DNA of 64,000 nucleotides from Tetrapyrgos nigripes (GCA_013368315.1 JAACJM010000009.1:434001-498000), one strand, 5' to 3'. Positions 47,341 through 59,947 are shown, counted from the stretch's first letter. Made by a program: numbers and translations. Notes: a model not told the origin generated them from the sequence alone.

Positions 47341-49830
47341 TCACTTAGCACCTCCATTCCCACTCCAACTCGCACCTTGCGCAGCCTTAATCATCTGTGC
47401 CCCCTTCTCCGCAACCCCATAAAGCGGCCCCGACAAATGCGACGTCGGCATCATCGGTAAGACCGAACCATCGACTACTCTCACATTAGATGTATCGTAC
47501 ACTTTTAACTGTGCGTCGACGACGCCGCCGAGACTACGTTTCATCATGGCGGCTGTTCCGGTGGGGTGATGCACTGGGGAAAAGGTAGAGTTGATCCAGG
47601 TGTGCCAGGAGCTGTCGGAGTTGTCTGGGACGGAAGACCCGGGAAGGAGTTCGCCTGTTGAGAGGGTGCTGTGGGAGGTACCGGGTCAGGCAAGATTTGT
47701 AATGAAAAGAAGATGGTGGATATACCTCAAAGGAGGACTAGAAATAATCTTCCTACACAAACGAGCACTTTCTACTTGAACGTCTAAATCCCAGTCTATG
47801 GAAAAGTAGTTGACGTTGACTGCAGGTTTAGTGAACGGGTCTGCGGACTGTGATAATATTATTCACTGTGTGAGATCCCATGGAAAGGAAAGGAAAAGAC
47901 GAATGCGCACCTTAATGCTAACACTTCCTCTGGAGAAAGGAAGCAACTGCCACATGTCGATACCAATATCCCTGAAAAGTGAAAAATATGGGAAAAAGGT
48001 CAGAAAACCCACCAACGCCAACAACAACACTGAGTACAACATATACACTCACTTTGGATACCCCGTATCATAAAACAACTCCACAATCGGTGCATTGTGA
48101 TCAATAATCAATCCAGCCTGTACCTCATAAATCTTCTCTAAAGCCGATGGATCTAAAGCGGAACCAGTAGCTTGACTACTCGTCACCGCCCAACTTTGTA
48201 AATTTCCCCGAATCTTATTTATCGCATCGATAGATTTGTTCCCAAAGACTTGATACAGGTTAGGGTAGGCGATGACATTAGAGGGACCGATGCCTCCCCA
48301 GTCAAAGTTGCCGCTTGCGCCGAGGGAATTCATTGTCTGCGTAAAACAATAAGGTAGAGAAGGGTTCAGGTTTATTAGAAGCTGGTATATGAAGGAACAG
48401 AAAAGAAAGACAGATGTCAGACCCACCTGTTCTTGAAGATTCTGCCCAACAGTCTTGAGATCGATGTGGGTGGCGATACCGAGGGGTTGAAGGAGTGCAG
48501 AGTCACCTATACCTGAGAGTTGCAATAATGCGGGGGTCTAGTACGGACATCATCAGAATGTTGAACAATGAAGGGAAGCGAAGCAAACATGCCATGGTGC
48601 ACATACCTGAATCGCACCAGCACAAACAATAACCTCTCTCCTAGCCTTTGTGCTATATCTAGTGCTTCCACCACTTGCCGGAGCAAACTCGATCCCTGAA
48701 GCCGTCAAAGGGATGCTTCCTTCATTAGCCCAAGTAATCTTCGTCACCATATGTTCCGTCAACGTTAACCAGTTAGCCCTCTGACTTTCTACAGGAGTGA
48801 GGTAGGCCTCGGCTGCGGAGGATCTGTGGTCGTTTGCGTGTGGGCTTAGAGTCTAGTAGTGGTGGAGAAAGAGAAAGGGAGATGAGCATGCTGTAACCCA
48901 AAATCCGGAAAAGAAAACATAAAAAGAAAAACAATCCATACTCACCAAAGGGGTCATCGAAACCGCATTTCCATCTCCTCCATTCATATCAGATACATGC
49001 TGAATCCCAGTAAGATTGGTTATCGTATCGATAAACGCAGGTTGCTGTGGGCCTTTATACATCCCATCCGGGTATTTCACCTGAACAGGACCTGAGGTTC
49101 CATGGTAAGCGAGTACGACTCCTGCTCCGGCGGCTTGATTTTGATTGGTTGGGGGTGAGTAGTCTTGGGACTGGGCCGGGAGGGTGGAGGTGTAAGATAA
49201 ATATGCATGAGAAGTTTCATCGAAATGTACATACCTTCTTCATATACGAAAGCATTCCCTCCCAATTCCAACCCGAGTTGGCATCGGAATCCTCTAGAAG
49301 CAAACTCCATGCATCATACTGAGCAGCTAAACCTCGTGTGTAATGTCCTCCGTTGATAGAGGTGCTACCTCCCAGTGTTTTACCCCTGAAAGTGACAAAT
49401 AAGCACTATGCTTATGCCTTCCCCAAAAAGTATCAATCGGTCAGTGAATCACAACTCACCCTCTCATAACCCTTCCCTGATCCGTCTCCCAAGCCCAATC
49501 TAACCCCGTCCCAAACGCAGCAGTATATTTATATATATCATACACATTCTGATCCTTACGATTATCCTCCCCAGCTTCGACGAGGAGAACCGTGATATTC
49601 GAGTTTTCTGAAAGTCGAGAAGCTACGGTTGTACCACCTAAACCGGCTCCGATGACGATGTAATCGAATTCTTGGCCGTTTGCAGAAGAGGCGGAGGTGG
49701 TTACTCCGAATGTTGGGGCTCGTTTGGGGATGGAGGGAGGATGTGATGCGAGGATGAGATTGGAGGAGCTTGAGCCCAGGCAGAGGATGAGGACTGTGAC
49801 TATGAGGGAACTAGGTCTGTGGGATAGCAT
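47341..49830 (-). CDS. Secreted GMC oxidoreductase (AA3 family, FAD)
   Basis: Nine exons on the minus strand (49830-49460, 49385-49235, 49170-48946, 48852-48607, 48537-48427, 48336-48053, 47971-47911, 47847-47726, 47668-47341) give 632 aa. A signal-type N-terminus (SSLIVTVLILCLGSSSS) is followed by the FAD Rossmann motif YIVIGAGLGGTTVASRLSE and LLVEAGED. GMC signatures: GKTLGGSTSINGG (signature 1) and VIVCAGAIQTPALLQLSGIG (signature 2). The C-terminal active site has HHPTGTAAM (catalytic His about 558) and PTSHLSGPLYGVAEKGAQMI (second His about 601). Such fungal enzymes oxidise aryl alcohols, glucose or related sugars outside the cell and can supply peroxide to lignocellulose decay. The substrate cannot be assigned. 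The gene is convergent with the peroxisomal isomerase gene. Confidence 0.93.
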
Positions 49831-50648
49831 AGAGTAGGAAGGACTCCTCAGGAGGACCTTTAGATATTGGTTACATATCCAGTGCGTCCGATATAGTGCC
49901 CTTGACTCCTGGAATCGATCCCTCAGGCCTCAGGCCTTGTTCAGGGGTCTCGTTGCACATGCAGATGATAGAGATTTCGGAGGCATCTTTGTCTAATCTT
50001 TGTCTCTCCTTTACAGAGTTAGGTACATAGTAGAAGAAAACTGAAACGCACCTGCTTAAATTTCTTGTCGACAGGGTCACTGTTCTGACGACAAAAAGTG
50101 AGTAAGCCTAATTTGGCAATTTGCGATTCTAGGCACGTTTGACCCGACGTCCCTGACCCTCGTCGCTCCTCTCCCCTTGATTTATAAAGTCAACATTTGG
50201 TCAACATCAAATTCAGCAAAGATATACAAGAATTTGACAAGAATTAAAGCATTCTCAAGCGTACATGTATACCAATCGCTGACACACCAATTCCGGGCTT
50301 GAAGTTGAAGTATAACCGTCGTTGCCGTGACCCGTCGGGCTACTTCCACTTACATGTGGCCTCATATGGCGCTCCTGAATAGGCTCGGGACTCGGAGGAT
50401 ACTTATCTGAGCATATGATTATTATGGACCCATCGTCAGCAAGCACACGGCGGGCATGCCGTATACATCAGACCCTTCATATGTGATGCATGATGGCATG
50501 CATATGGTGTAGTGCCTTCATTCCGTTCTCTCACTAGCTCCCATCTATCAGTGCTGCCTGCAAGTGCCCATCAGGCTTTGGCTTGGAGGACTTCAAGAAT
50601 ACCGACTCGGAAAACGTTGTCGTTGACGCCTATACGCGTACAGTTACG
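49831..50648. other. Divergent promoter region between the GMC gene and the THEM6-like gene
   Basis: No supported gene. It contains a GAGGCCTGAGG-like palindromic stretch (TCAGGCCTCAGGCC, 49921-49934) and a GCATGCATATG motif near 50497. Divergent promoters of both flanking genes are expected here. Confidence 0.45.
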
Positions 50649-52136
50649 ATGGACCAGCTACGTTCGCGTTCCCAATCAGCGAACGCGTCACTCAAGCAAC
50701 TGCAAGGTTTTCTGCCGCTGGTAGCGGGGTATCTCAACCCCCGGTCAGGAGGACCAGCAGTAGGGAGGAGTCCAGCGCTCAGGCTTACGGGCTCGACGGC
50801 AGCTGCTGGACTAGGGAAACTCCTGCTCTACGTGATTATTCTGATGAATATAAAGTCTTTGCCTTTGTTCTGGCATGGTACGTTTCCTTCCAAATTCTTC
50901 TAAAAATACGTTCAATGCATTGCTAACGCGTGTACGCAACATATGTATCTTATCTTATCCAACTTACAGTCAGAGTCTTCCGCCCCTTCCTCCGCTTCAA
51001 ACTCTCCCAACTCTTTATACGAATTCGGTCTCTCATCCTCTTTCGTTCTAAACGTGGTAGAATTCTCGATGAAGATCGGTGGATAGAAAATATGTTACGG
51101 GCGAGGTTGGGACAGGATCCGTTTACTGCTGTTACGTCCAGGTATAGGAGTAGAGCTAGTAAGTATATGCTTGATTCTTTCTCGACATTGTTCTCATCTA
51201 ATAAACTCATAATTTTTTTTGCCGTTCTCTGTTCCTCTATATAGCCATAGACGAATGCGATTACAGACTCCACCTCAGCAACTCTAGCTACCCTAAAATC
51301 GTCGACTGTGCTCGGTTTAAGATTGCAGTGGAGACTTGTCCTCAGTTTTTGAGAGTCGGTGGACATATTGCTTTGGCTGGTACGTTTTTTCTTCTTCTTC
51401 TCGTTTTCCAGTCGTCTTTCCTGAGACCTAATGCAGCACAAATGCTAACCTTTTACTTTCAGCAACTCACTTCTACTTCATTCGAGAAATCCCAGTACTA
51501 GCTCCTTATGAGATACATCTGTCCTTGGGTTCTTGGGATCATAAATGGGTGTGTATTTTTCCGGTCTATCTTCAGTCTTCCCTTATTAACCTTCTTGACG
51601 TTTAGATTTACGCCCTCTGTCGATTCTACACCAAAAACAAGTCATCCAAGTCCAAGTCCAAGTCGAAATCCAACTCCACTTCCAACTCACAAACCCTCAA
51701 TCAATCAGGCACCGTCGAAACTCTCACCTCTCAACTCGTCCAAGGGCAGCCAGGAAATGGGACAGAGGAATCAGAATACACTCTCCACACTGTCTCCATC
51801 TCCGTCTGTTGTTTCAAGATTGGGAGAATTACGATTCCGCCGAATTTAGTGTGGGCTATTGATGGGATGTCTTCTTTATCTTCGTCTTCGTCTACGTCTG
51901 CCCCACCTCATTGGCCACAAGTCCACTCCCTAGTCCACTCCTCCCATGGCGGTTCAGTGCAAAAAATGAGAAAGTTCTTGACGGGCGGGTGGAGAGAAGT
52001 ACCTGAACAGGAAAGGTGGTGGGATAATGCGATGAAAGGTGTTGAAGAGGAGAGAGTGAGGAAGTTGGGGTTGGTGGAGAATTTGAGGAGTGCGATGGAT
52101 GGTGCAAGGGTTTTTGAGCCTTCGATAGATACGTAG
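50649..52136 (+). CDS. THEM6-like thioesterase-superfamily (hotdog) protein
   Basis: Five exons (50649-50877, 50970-51158, 51245-51379, 51463-51548, 51606-52136) give 389 aa. A hydrophobic segment near the N-terminus (GKLLLYVIILMNIKSLPLFW) would anchor it in a membrane. The hotdog region has the THEM6/Al110-type pattern: TIDECDYRLHLSNSSYPKIVDCARFKIA, GGHIALAATHFYFIREIPVLAPYEIHLSLGSWDHKWIYALCRF. A Ser/Lys repeat (SKSKSKSKSNSTSN) and a less conserved tail follow. Family members are thioesterase-like, and activity has often not been shown. The ATG at 50649 is the first in frame; an upstream coding exon is possible because the frame stays open to the left. Confidence 0.8.
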
Positions 52137-52306
52137 AGTAGTCGTGCGATAGAAGTACTTGATATTAGCAATTGAACTAGTTTAAGTTAGGACTTGCGAA
52201 AATAAGCTGTTTGCCCTTGTATTGCAAACGCCTCCAACTTTCCTCCCCCAAGCCAAAAACGCGTTAACTTGTTCCAGGTTGAAGTTCCTCAAAACTCGAA
52301 CTAAAA

Positions 52307-53772
52307 ATGTCAAAACGCGGTGCATCTCCTCCTCCTGAGGGTGCCTTGGTCAAAAGGGCAAAGTCCTCTGAACCGCCAACAAATCAAATCGCGATTTCCT
52401 CAAACAATGACCCGCGTAACAAGGGACTCATACGGACGGTGCAGAGGACCAGTAGTTTGGAGGCTCCGATTATTTTACTTGAGGGTGCTCATTCGGTGTG
52501 TAAATCTACTGTTTTGCGGAAGCTGAAAGGAAAGAGAGTTGACCATGACCGTATTCGTCCAGGCAGAAATCATGAGCTGCAGGTTCGACCCTTCAGGCCA
52601 AAACATTGCTGCGTGTTCAGCAGATAGAAGTGTCTGTCAGTTAGTATCTTTCTACTACGTCCTTCTATGATGCTCAATACTGCCCTTTCCGGTTTTGCAT
52701 GTAACAGCCCTATGGAGGACATACTCACCCAACACCAACTATGCCCTTTTCTCCAGTATGACGAAAGCGCCTATTCTTGACCTACAGTGGTCCCTCTACT
52801 CTTCTACACTGTATACCGTCTCGGCAGACCACCTCTTGACACTCATGGATGTGACCACTGGTCAACGGATACGAAAGATTAACGCTCATAGGGAGATTAT
52901 TAACAGTGTTGACCGAACGATGGCCGGAGGTGGTGGAACAGAACTTGTCGCGACGGGTTCGGATGATGGGACGGTCAAGATATGGGAAGGAGGCGAGGAA
53001 GGAGGGAAACAGGCGGTTGCGACGTTTGAAGTCGGATGTCCCGTCACTGCTGTGTGTTGGAGTGCGGATGGGCAAAATGTGTATATTGGGGCAGTGGACA
53101 ACGAGATACATGTACGTGTGCCCGCAGTGTTAATGGAGTGCTTTGCAATTAACGGATCATCATCTTGGTCTTGCCCTTACATAGGTGTATGATTTGAGAA
53201 AGTCTGCACAGGTTTATTCTCTTACAGGACACACTGACACGCCGACGTCGTTATCGCTATCACCTAACGGGCAGTACCTCCTCTCCCCGTCATTTTCGTC
53301 ACAAACTTTGATTCATGATGTTCGACCATTTTCACCTTCGCCGACGAGGATACATCGGTCTTTGCAAGGTGCTCCGGCTGGGTTTGAAAATACGTTGTTG
53401 AAGGGATCGTGGAGTAAGGATGATGGAGGTCTACGTGTAGCCGTTGGAGGTGCAGATAGGATGGTGTGTATATGGGAAGTCGAAAGTGGAAAGATTCTTT
53501 ACAAGGTCGGTCTCAGAGCGGTTTCTTGTGCCAGTCCGAATCATTCTTAACCCCTCGATTAATTTTCATTCCTTTGTTTAGTTACCCGGACATAAAGGCA
53601 CAGTCACTGCCGTAGATTTCCATCCCAAGGAACCTATCAGTACGTTGGCATTATGCTATGTTGGTCGAGACGGACACTTATTTTTGACCACCCTGGTCCT
53701 GCTACAGTCCTCACTGGAAGTAAAGATAGAACGATGCTGTTGGGAGAGATTGAGCAAAGTGTTACTGTTTAG
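52307..53772 (+). CDS. SNRNP40: U5 snRNP 40 kDa WD40 protein (SNRNP40/Cwf17-like)
   Basis: Six exons (52307-52495, 52563-52635, 52708-53111, 53185-53505, 53582-53639, 53708-53772) give 369 aa, close to the human 357. It is a seven-blade WD40 propeller in the U5 snRNP and catalytic spliceosome. Typical features: an N-terminal KRAKSSEPP basic tail, SLEAPIILLEGAHSAEIMSCRFDPSGQNIAACSADRSV, DLQWSLYSSTLYTVSADHLLTLMDVTTGQRIRK, ELVATGSDDGTVKIW, CWSADGQNVYIGAVDNEIHVYDLRK, SLSPNGQYLLSPSFSSQTLIHDVRPF and HKGTVTAVDFHPKEPIILTGSKDRTMLLGEI. The ENTLLKGSWSKDDGGLRVAVGGADRMVCIW segment matches this subfamily. It is closely spaced between the THEM6-like and Boi-like genes, all on the same strand. Confidence 0.92.
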
Positions 53773-54124
53773 TACTTGGAGATACTATCTATTGGCATTT
53801 GCAGTGCTTGCGTATTTTTTTTTGTGAGGAAATCAGGATGACATGAGGGGTGCCTGTCTAGAAAAACGTGTGACAGGAAGTCGGACTATTCTTGATTCAA
53901 AACTCTCACCCGAGGGCGACCCGGCTTTGACCTCGACGTCTCTCACGACGGCGACGACGAAGAAGACGACCTCCTCATCGATAGCGTCCTCAGTGAACAT
54001 CTGAAGCTAGTTCACTAGTCACTGTTGACGTTTATTTTACGACACCCTAACGCATTGCACCACTTCTCTTAACTTTGATCCAAGCGACGACTTGCATAGA
54101 CTCTTCATCTAGACATTCTCAACG
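53773..54124. other. Intergenic between SNRNP40 and the Boi-like gene
   Basis: Contains a short charged open stretch, 53929-54018, that would encode GFDLDVSHDGDDEEDDLL on the + strand. It lacks a start codon or partner exon, so no gene is called. Confidence 0.45.
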
Positions 54125-57100
54125 ATGCCAGAATACGTCTATGCTCTACACGACTTCCAACCCGAGCATGAAGACGAAGTCTCGTTCAAAGCGGGAGAGC
54201 GCATCGAGGTCATCGAGAAGGATGATGCTTTTGGTGACGGATGGTGGCAGGTACATATATACTTATTACACCTTATACTCCCCTTCTATGCTTCCTATTA
54301 CTCTTCTCTTCGCTCTAAAATGCCTCATTACTCATTAATTCATCTAAAAGGGTCGAAACATGTCTGGCAAAGTCGGTCTCTTCCCTCAAACCTACACTAC
54401 GTCTAGTCCGCCCGCAGACAGTGTAGCTACTGCTAGCTCTAACAAGGACGACGAAGACGAGGACGAAGCCGATAACAAGCCCTCTCAAGAATCCACTCTC
54501 CAACCTCTTCACGAAGAATCTGAGCGGGAGTCCTCTCCTGTACCCAAAGGCCCCGCCATCTACGTCAACGGTACCGACGCAGACGGAGAAATGATGCGGG
54601 CAACCATGACCGATGTCCAACAAGCCATCGAACAACTCGGGAGACCCAGGTCGAATTCAGTCGACGAAGATAGAAGTTTTAGCTTTGCCAGTTCGAGGCA
54701 TACGGATACAGACAATGATACCGATACTGATCTTGATTTGGAGGATGGAGATGATGCTGGGGAATGGCACAAGGATGCGAGACGTAGGTTGGCGGAGAAG
54801 GCGAGGAAGGCGGTTGAGGAGGCTGAGAAGCTTGAGGCTATGATGAATGGGAGATCTTCGGCTCCTCCTATTGCGGTCGAGTTGAGTGATGAAAGCGAGG
54901 GTGAGGATGAGGATGAAGAGGAAGGGGACTACACGAAGTCGTCTGCTTATTTCCGACGGCATTCTCGGATTCCAGAGGAAGATGAGGAAGAAGAGGAGAT
55001 ATCTAATCGACCTACTCATAGTCCTCTTCGGGAAGAAGAACTCACTGTCCCAGAACGAGAAGAGCCCGAGGTGCAGACAGCCACTGCTACTCGTACCACT
55101 TTCCCAGCCTCAGCCTCAGTGCCCGCGAATATGGCCAACGAACCTCCAGTCGTGGACCCCGCTCATAACAGGTCTTTGCCTACGCCTGTTTCTCCTGGAT
55201 TCTCTGTTGCTATCGCCGGTTCTTCTTCACCCTCTACGACCACTGTCACACCAACACCTGCTCCGCCATCGCCTGTACCCGCCACCGGCCTTCCCACGGA
55301 ACTAAAGCGCGATAGCAACACACAAATCACAGGCCTCCCATCACCAACGACTTCTTCAGCCAGTACCACTCCATTCCATTTTAGCGCTCCCACCAGCGAC
55401 CACTCTTCTGCTCCCTCTTCCAGTGTCGTAGCAACACCCACCCCTTCAGTCCCAGATAAAACCACCTCAGAGAAAGAGAAAACACACCCATCAGAATGGA
55501 CTGTCGACGACGTCATCGACTGGCTCAAAAGTAAAGGCTTTGACCAAGACGTTTGCGAAAAGTTTACAGAGCAAGAAATTACGGGGGATGTTTTACTCGA
55601 TCTTGATGTCAACGTTCTGAAGAACGAGATTGGGATCATGGCCTTTGGGAAGAGAGTTCGTATCGCGAATGCTATAACCGAGTTGAAGAGGCCTCCCTCT
55701 ATCAATTACCCCGATTCAACGAACGTGATGAACGGACCACCTTCACCCGTCCCACCCGGTTCAGCGGGTTTTGCGCAGTATTTGCAACATTCTCCACAGA
55801 CGTTTGCTGCTCAGTCACCGCAATCGGGATCTTTCACGAATACGCATTCAAGGCATCAGAGTATTGCTCAGTCGCATCATTCCTTCCCTGGGTCTATTGC
55901 AGGTGGTGTTGCGGGGAGTACGAAAGATTCGTACAGTGTTCATTCTGCTGGTGGTGCTTTGTTCACTGCGGGTTCTGGTCCTGGTTTTGGAGAGCTTACG
56001 AGCTCGCCGTTGTCGGCTGGAGTTACGAAGGTGTGTGATTTTTTGGCTTTATTGTCTGGAATTACTGAGGTTCATGATGATGTTGTTTAGGGTCTCTCTT
56101 CGCCTAGTGATAGTGCATTAGCCGAGAAGGTAGAGGAGGAAGGAGATGATCATGGTGCTTTGAGTGAGGTGGGTTATCAAGTCTTCCTGCATGCAATCTA
56201 TTTGCTAACCCACTCTATCTCAACCAGGGCGAAGGCAACGCAGCAAGCCAACGCCGTCGCCTCTTCGGCCGATCTCACGACTCTGCAGCTTCTGACGGAA
56301 AGAAATCATCTCGTCATTCCAAGGATGGAACTACTGAAGACGAGAAGAAGGACGGCGATAAGGATAGCAAAGAAGGTTCTGTTACTTCGAGACATCGTCC
56401 CAAGAAGAGTCTCGATGGAGGAAAGGGTGAACATAGCAGATTGAGTATCTTTGGTGGAACGTTTGCCGGTTCGTTGGGTAAACAGAAGCATCGGAAGCCG
56501 CCTCCTCGGTATTCTTCGTGCGTAGCCTTTTCTTTAATTTGATAGGTGTAAGAGTGAGGCTAATTGGGCATTTTTTTCTCTCTTGTAGGTACGAAGAAGC
56601 AGATGCTGCTGCTCAGAACGACAAGTCGACATCTGGCTCTGCTTTCCATCTTCCCAAATTTGCTACTGGTCCTCGCAAAGTTTCATCTGGCAGACCTGGT
56701 TCATCTAGTGGACTCAAACCAAAGGACGGTGAAACCAAAGAAACCAGAGATCCTACTCTTCTGAGGAAACGCACGTCCTCATATCCTGGACCTGGCTCGG
56801 CTTCTAGCCATGGGTCGAACAAGGACAAGAAAGAGAGTGTCAACGGGAAGGAGAAGGAGAAGGAGAAAGAGAAGAAATCTGATGCGGCCAATGGACATGG
56901 TATTAGCGAGAAGGGAGCAGCTGGTGAAGTGCAGAGTCCTCTTAAACCTGGACAGAGCATTTTGGATCAGATTGGTGAACCTGATCATATCGGTTGGATG
57001 AGGAAGAAGGGAGACAGGTACAATAGCTGGAAGCTGAGGTACTTTGTATTGAAGGGTCATCATTTGTATTGCTTGAAGAGTGACAGTCATGCGGTGAGGA

Positions 57101-58196
57101 TTGGATTTGTGGCCGGGCAAAGTTTCCAATGCTGACGACGTTGTGTTTATAGGAGACGAAGATCAAGGGATACATCAATATCGTTGGCTATAAAGTGACC
57201 GTGGACGAGAATGTTAACCCTGGCAAATATGGGTTCAGGATCGACCATGATAATGACAAGACGCACTACTTCAGTTCTGATGAGAAGAACATCATCAGGG
57301 ATTGGATGAAGGCAATCATGAAGGCAACGATTGGAAGAGATTACACTAGTGCGAATTCTTGTTTTCTGAATTGACCAATCGCTCACGAGAGTTTGTTCTG
57401 CAGAACCCGTCATCTCCTCGTTCAACGCACCAACTATCCCTCTCATGGTAGCTCAAGCCATGAACCCAGCTCCTCGACCTCCGTCGCCTACCGCCCGAGA
57501 AGCTACTCAGAAAGCTTTGCGTCGCGAGAATCCCAATCAGCTCTCCAGCAGAGATGCCCGTGTTCTGATGGGCTTGCCTGGCTCAGAGAACAAAGATGAG
57601 CGCGGAAGACTCGATTCGTTCTTCAGTGATCAGCCCGTAACCTCCGAAACGAGTAAGGAATCTCCCAAGGGTCCTGTGCCCCCAAGACCTTCTCGAGAAG
57701 GACGTCGGTCCAGCGTAACTCACTCGATACCTGTAACTATCAGCTTTGCTTGAACCCCCGACAAATGATCCGTTGTACTGATTTGTAGCATTAGCCAATC
57801 CCCAGCGATGACACCCTCTTTGAATGGGCCAACACTCATCTTCCTTCTTCTCTCCAAATCAATCCCAACATTGAACCTCTTTGCGGTGGTCTTGCTCTTC
57901 TACGTGTAGCAGAGTCTATCAAAGGCCGCCCAGCATCACCACCCGTCTCCGATTCTGCTTTCCCTCGCGATCTCAATGACGACAAGCTCGATGGTTTCTT
58001 CAGGTTGTTTGACTTTTTGTTGGATAACGATGTGAAGATGGGAAGTGTTAGTATCAATGATGTCAGGACGGGGAAGAGGGACAAGATTATCCAGTTGCTC
58101 AAGGGTTTGAAGGGATGGGAGGACAAACGGAGAGCAATCGCGCAGAGTATTGGTAAAGGGTCTGTTCAAGCGGGACCTTTCATTGCTGGGGTTTGA
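54125..58196 (+). CDS. Boi1/Pob1-like polarity scaffold: SH3, SAM, PH and a CH-like C-terminus
   Basis: Eight exons (54125-54250, 54351-56030, 56091-56168, 56228-56517, 56589-57093, 57153-57348, 57404-57732, 57795-58196) give 1201 aa. The Boi family links Cdc42 and exocyst function to polarised growth at the plasma membrane. SH3 is at 1-57 (YVYALHDFQPEHEDEVSFKAGERIEVIEK, GWWQGRNMSGKVGLFPQTY), with an intron inside it. SAM is near 422-490 (WTVDDVIDWLKSKGFDQDVCEKF, ITGDVLLDLDVNVLKNEIGI). PH is near 852-955 (IGWMRKKGDRYNSWKLRYFVLKG, RDWMKAIMKA). A final exon (about 1069-1201) has a helical pattern like a calponin-homology domain (DTLFEWANTHLP, PLCGGLALLRV, GFFRLFDFLLDNDVKM, DKIIQLLKGLKGW). Linkers are acidic or Ser/Pro-rich. 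The last acceptor is TTAG at 57794, which keeps phase. Confidence 0.92.
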
Positions 58197-58684
58197 TTTA
58201 TTATTTGGACACTTCAGCTTGGTTTCTTTTTTATTCCGCTTTCTCTGGTGACCTCCTGACCTACCTATGTATTTTCTGATTCTCTTGGGCCCGAGATAAG
58301 ATCGTTTGTTGTTGTTGGTGTAGATACATACTATTCCTTTTCATGTCTGTACTTATCCTTCTCTCTGTTCCGTGGTTTTTTTTTTTTGTGCTGTGCTATA
58401 GCTGCGTACCTGCAATCCCATCGACCTCGCTCAGTTATCCATAAAGCAATTTTTTATTCTTGTTTTTGGCGCTACCTACCTACTCTCAATGCATTTCCTC
58501 AACTAAGTTCCAAACGTTTGCGGGTCCGTAAGTTGGATTTGGATATCATACACAACTACAGGCTTCCAGGCAAAATCACCAGTGGCACATCAACGTCACT
58601 ACTTTCCATAGAGCCCATGCTCGAGAATGAAACTGATTGTTCGTGACTGTAGTACATACATATCTTCTGCTATCACTTTCCAAA
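58197..58684. other. Convergent 3' intergenic region
   Basis: T-rich 3' flank of the Boi-like gene with a T10 run near 58378-58387. It runs into the 3' end of the minus-strand dehydrogenase locus. No gene is seen. Confidence 0.5.
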
Positions 58685-59947
58685 TTATGCAGTCTCCTGA
58701 GGAAGTGAAATCAACTTAGTACCACTAACTTGGTCGTTTTTCAATCTCTCCAGACCATCAGGAATGCCAGCCAACCCATTTGGAAGCTCTTCAGTCCGGT
58801 TCGGCTATGACAGACGCAAACTAGTAAGCACACTTCACCCAGAAAACCAGATTAGCAAAGCAACATACCACAATAGTCCCATCCTGAAGGTACTTGGTCA
58901 GATTCCTATACTGAACCTTCCCAAACTCACGATTAACAGGCGGATGGACGTTGCCCAAGACAGCCAAGACCTTCTTCCCGTTAACCTTGTTCTTAACTTG
59001 GTCTCCAGTCGTGACGATAATTGTACCGCCGTCAGCCAAAATGTCGTATCCAGCTTGCTGGGAGTCAGCCGAACTGAAGGCGTCGTACACCACTTTGATG
59101 GGTTCAGAGGTGATCTTTTTCACGGCTGCGGGAAGGTCGGAGAAGGAGACTTGTTTTCTGTCGATAAACTCGGTTGCTCCAAGTGATTTGAGGTAATCGA
59201 ACTGGTGGGCTGAGGCGTAGGCGATAATGGGCGAAAACTTGACAAGACGGAGCAGTTGGATAGCTGGTGCGTTGTAATGAGTAAATGAAGCAAAGAAGAT
59301 ATAAGGCAGGGTACCTACAAAATTGTCCTACGGACGTGCTCGCACCAATGACCAAGACTGGCCCGGAATGTTTGACGTTCGCGTCGAAAGACGGGTTCAG
59401 ACCAAGACCAGCTGGCTCGTTTGAGAATAGGCCTACAGAAGCTGTAGTCAGGCCTAACGGGACAGAAGCTGCTTGAGTTCATGAGAGGTTTTCTGGAATC
59501 TAAGGACGCATATAATCAGCTCTATGACCTGGATATAGAGCAGCTATCGAGATAGACTCGCCTTGGCAACAATCTCAGCTGGAACAAGAGTATACTGCTG
59601 GAATCCTGATATTCATTATTGACAAAGAAACCCTGGAAAAGACTGGAAGTTGTTCAGTTACCAAAAATCGTTCAGAAAAGAACGACATACACTCGGTCGC
59701 CCTTGCTAAATCCGGTCACTCCTTCACCAACTGTTTCAACTTCACCAGCGATATCATTTCCTAACACTGCAGGGTATTTCTCGATAAACAGGCCAAAGGC
59801 TTGGATCTTCCAATCGACGGGGTTGAGTGCAGAGGCTTTGATCTTGACCAAGAGTTCTCCAGCCGGTACCGAGGTCGGCTTGGGACGCGTTGAAACCACG
59901 AAACGACCTTGCTTGCTTTCGAGGAAGAGGGCTTTCTGTTCAGACAT
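58685..59947 (-). pseudogene. Broken MDR-superfamily zinc-binding-dehydrogenase-like gene (enoyl/quinone reductase type)
   Basis: Five exon-like blocks on the minus strand (59947-59691, 59642-59562, 59499-59319, 59263-58869, 58804-58685) align with the fungal enoyl-reductase/quinone-oxidoreductase-like MDR family. Recognisable parts: VKIKASALNPVDWK, YPAVLGNDIAGEVETVGEGV, GDRV; then IVAK; then VPLGLTTASVGLF, GPVLVIGASTSVGQF (NADPH Rossmann motif); then AYASAHQFDYLKSLGATEFID. The frame is broken twice. Block 2 is one base short near 59606, where the frame of NNEYQ no longer joins FQQYTLV. Block 3 has an in-frame TGA at 59481-59479 directly after PENLS. Its donor after block 2 is GC (AAG|GCGAGT). 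Block 4 and the tail stay open, suggesting recent decay. A single sequencing indel could explain the shift but not the TGA. Confidence 0.78.

Noticed and set aside
53929..54018. Acidic peptide GFDLDVSHDGDDEEDD... between SNRNP40 and the Boi-like gene; the opposite strand also has a 50-codon frame from an ATG
   Set aside because: Codon-like composition arises from GACGAC repeats; no start or splice sites join it to a gene on either strand.
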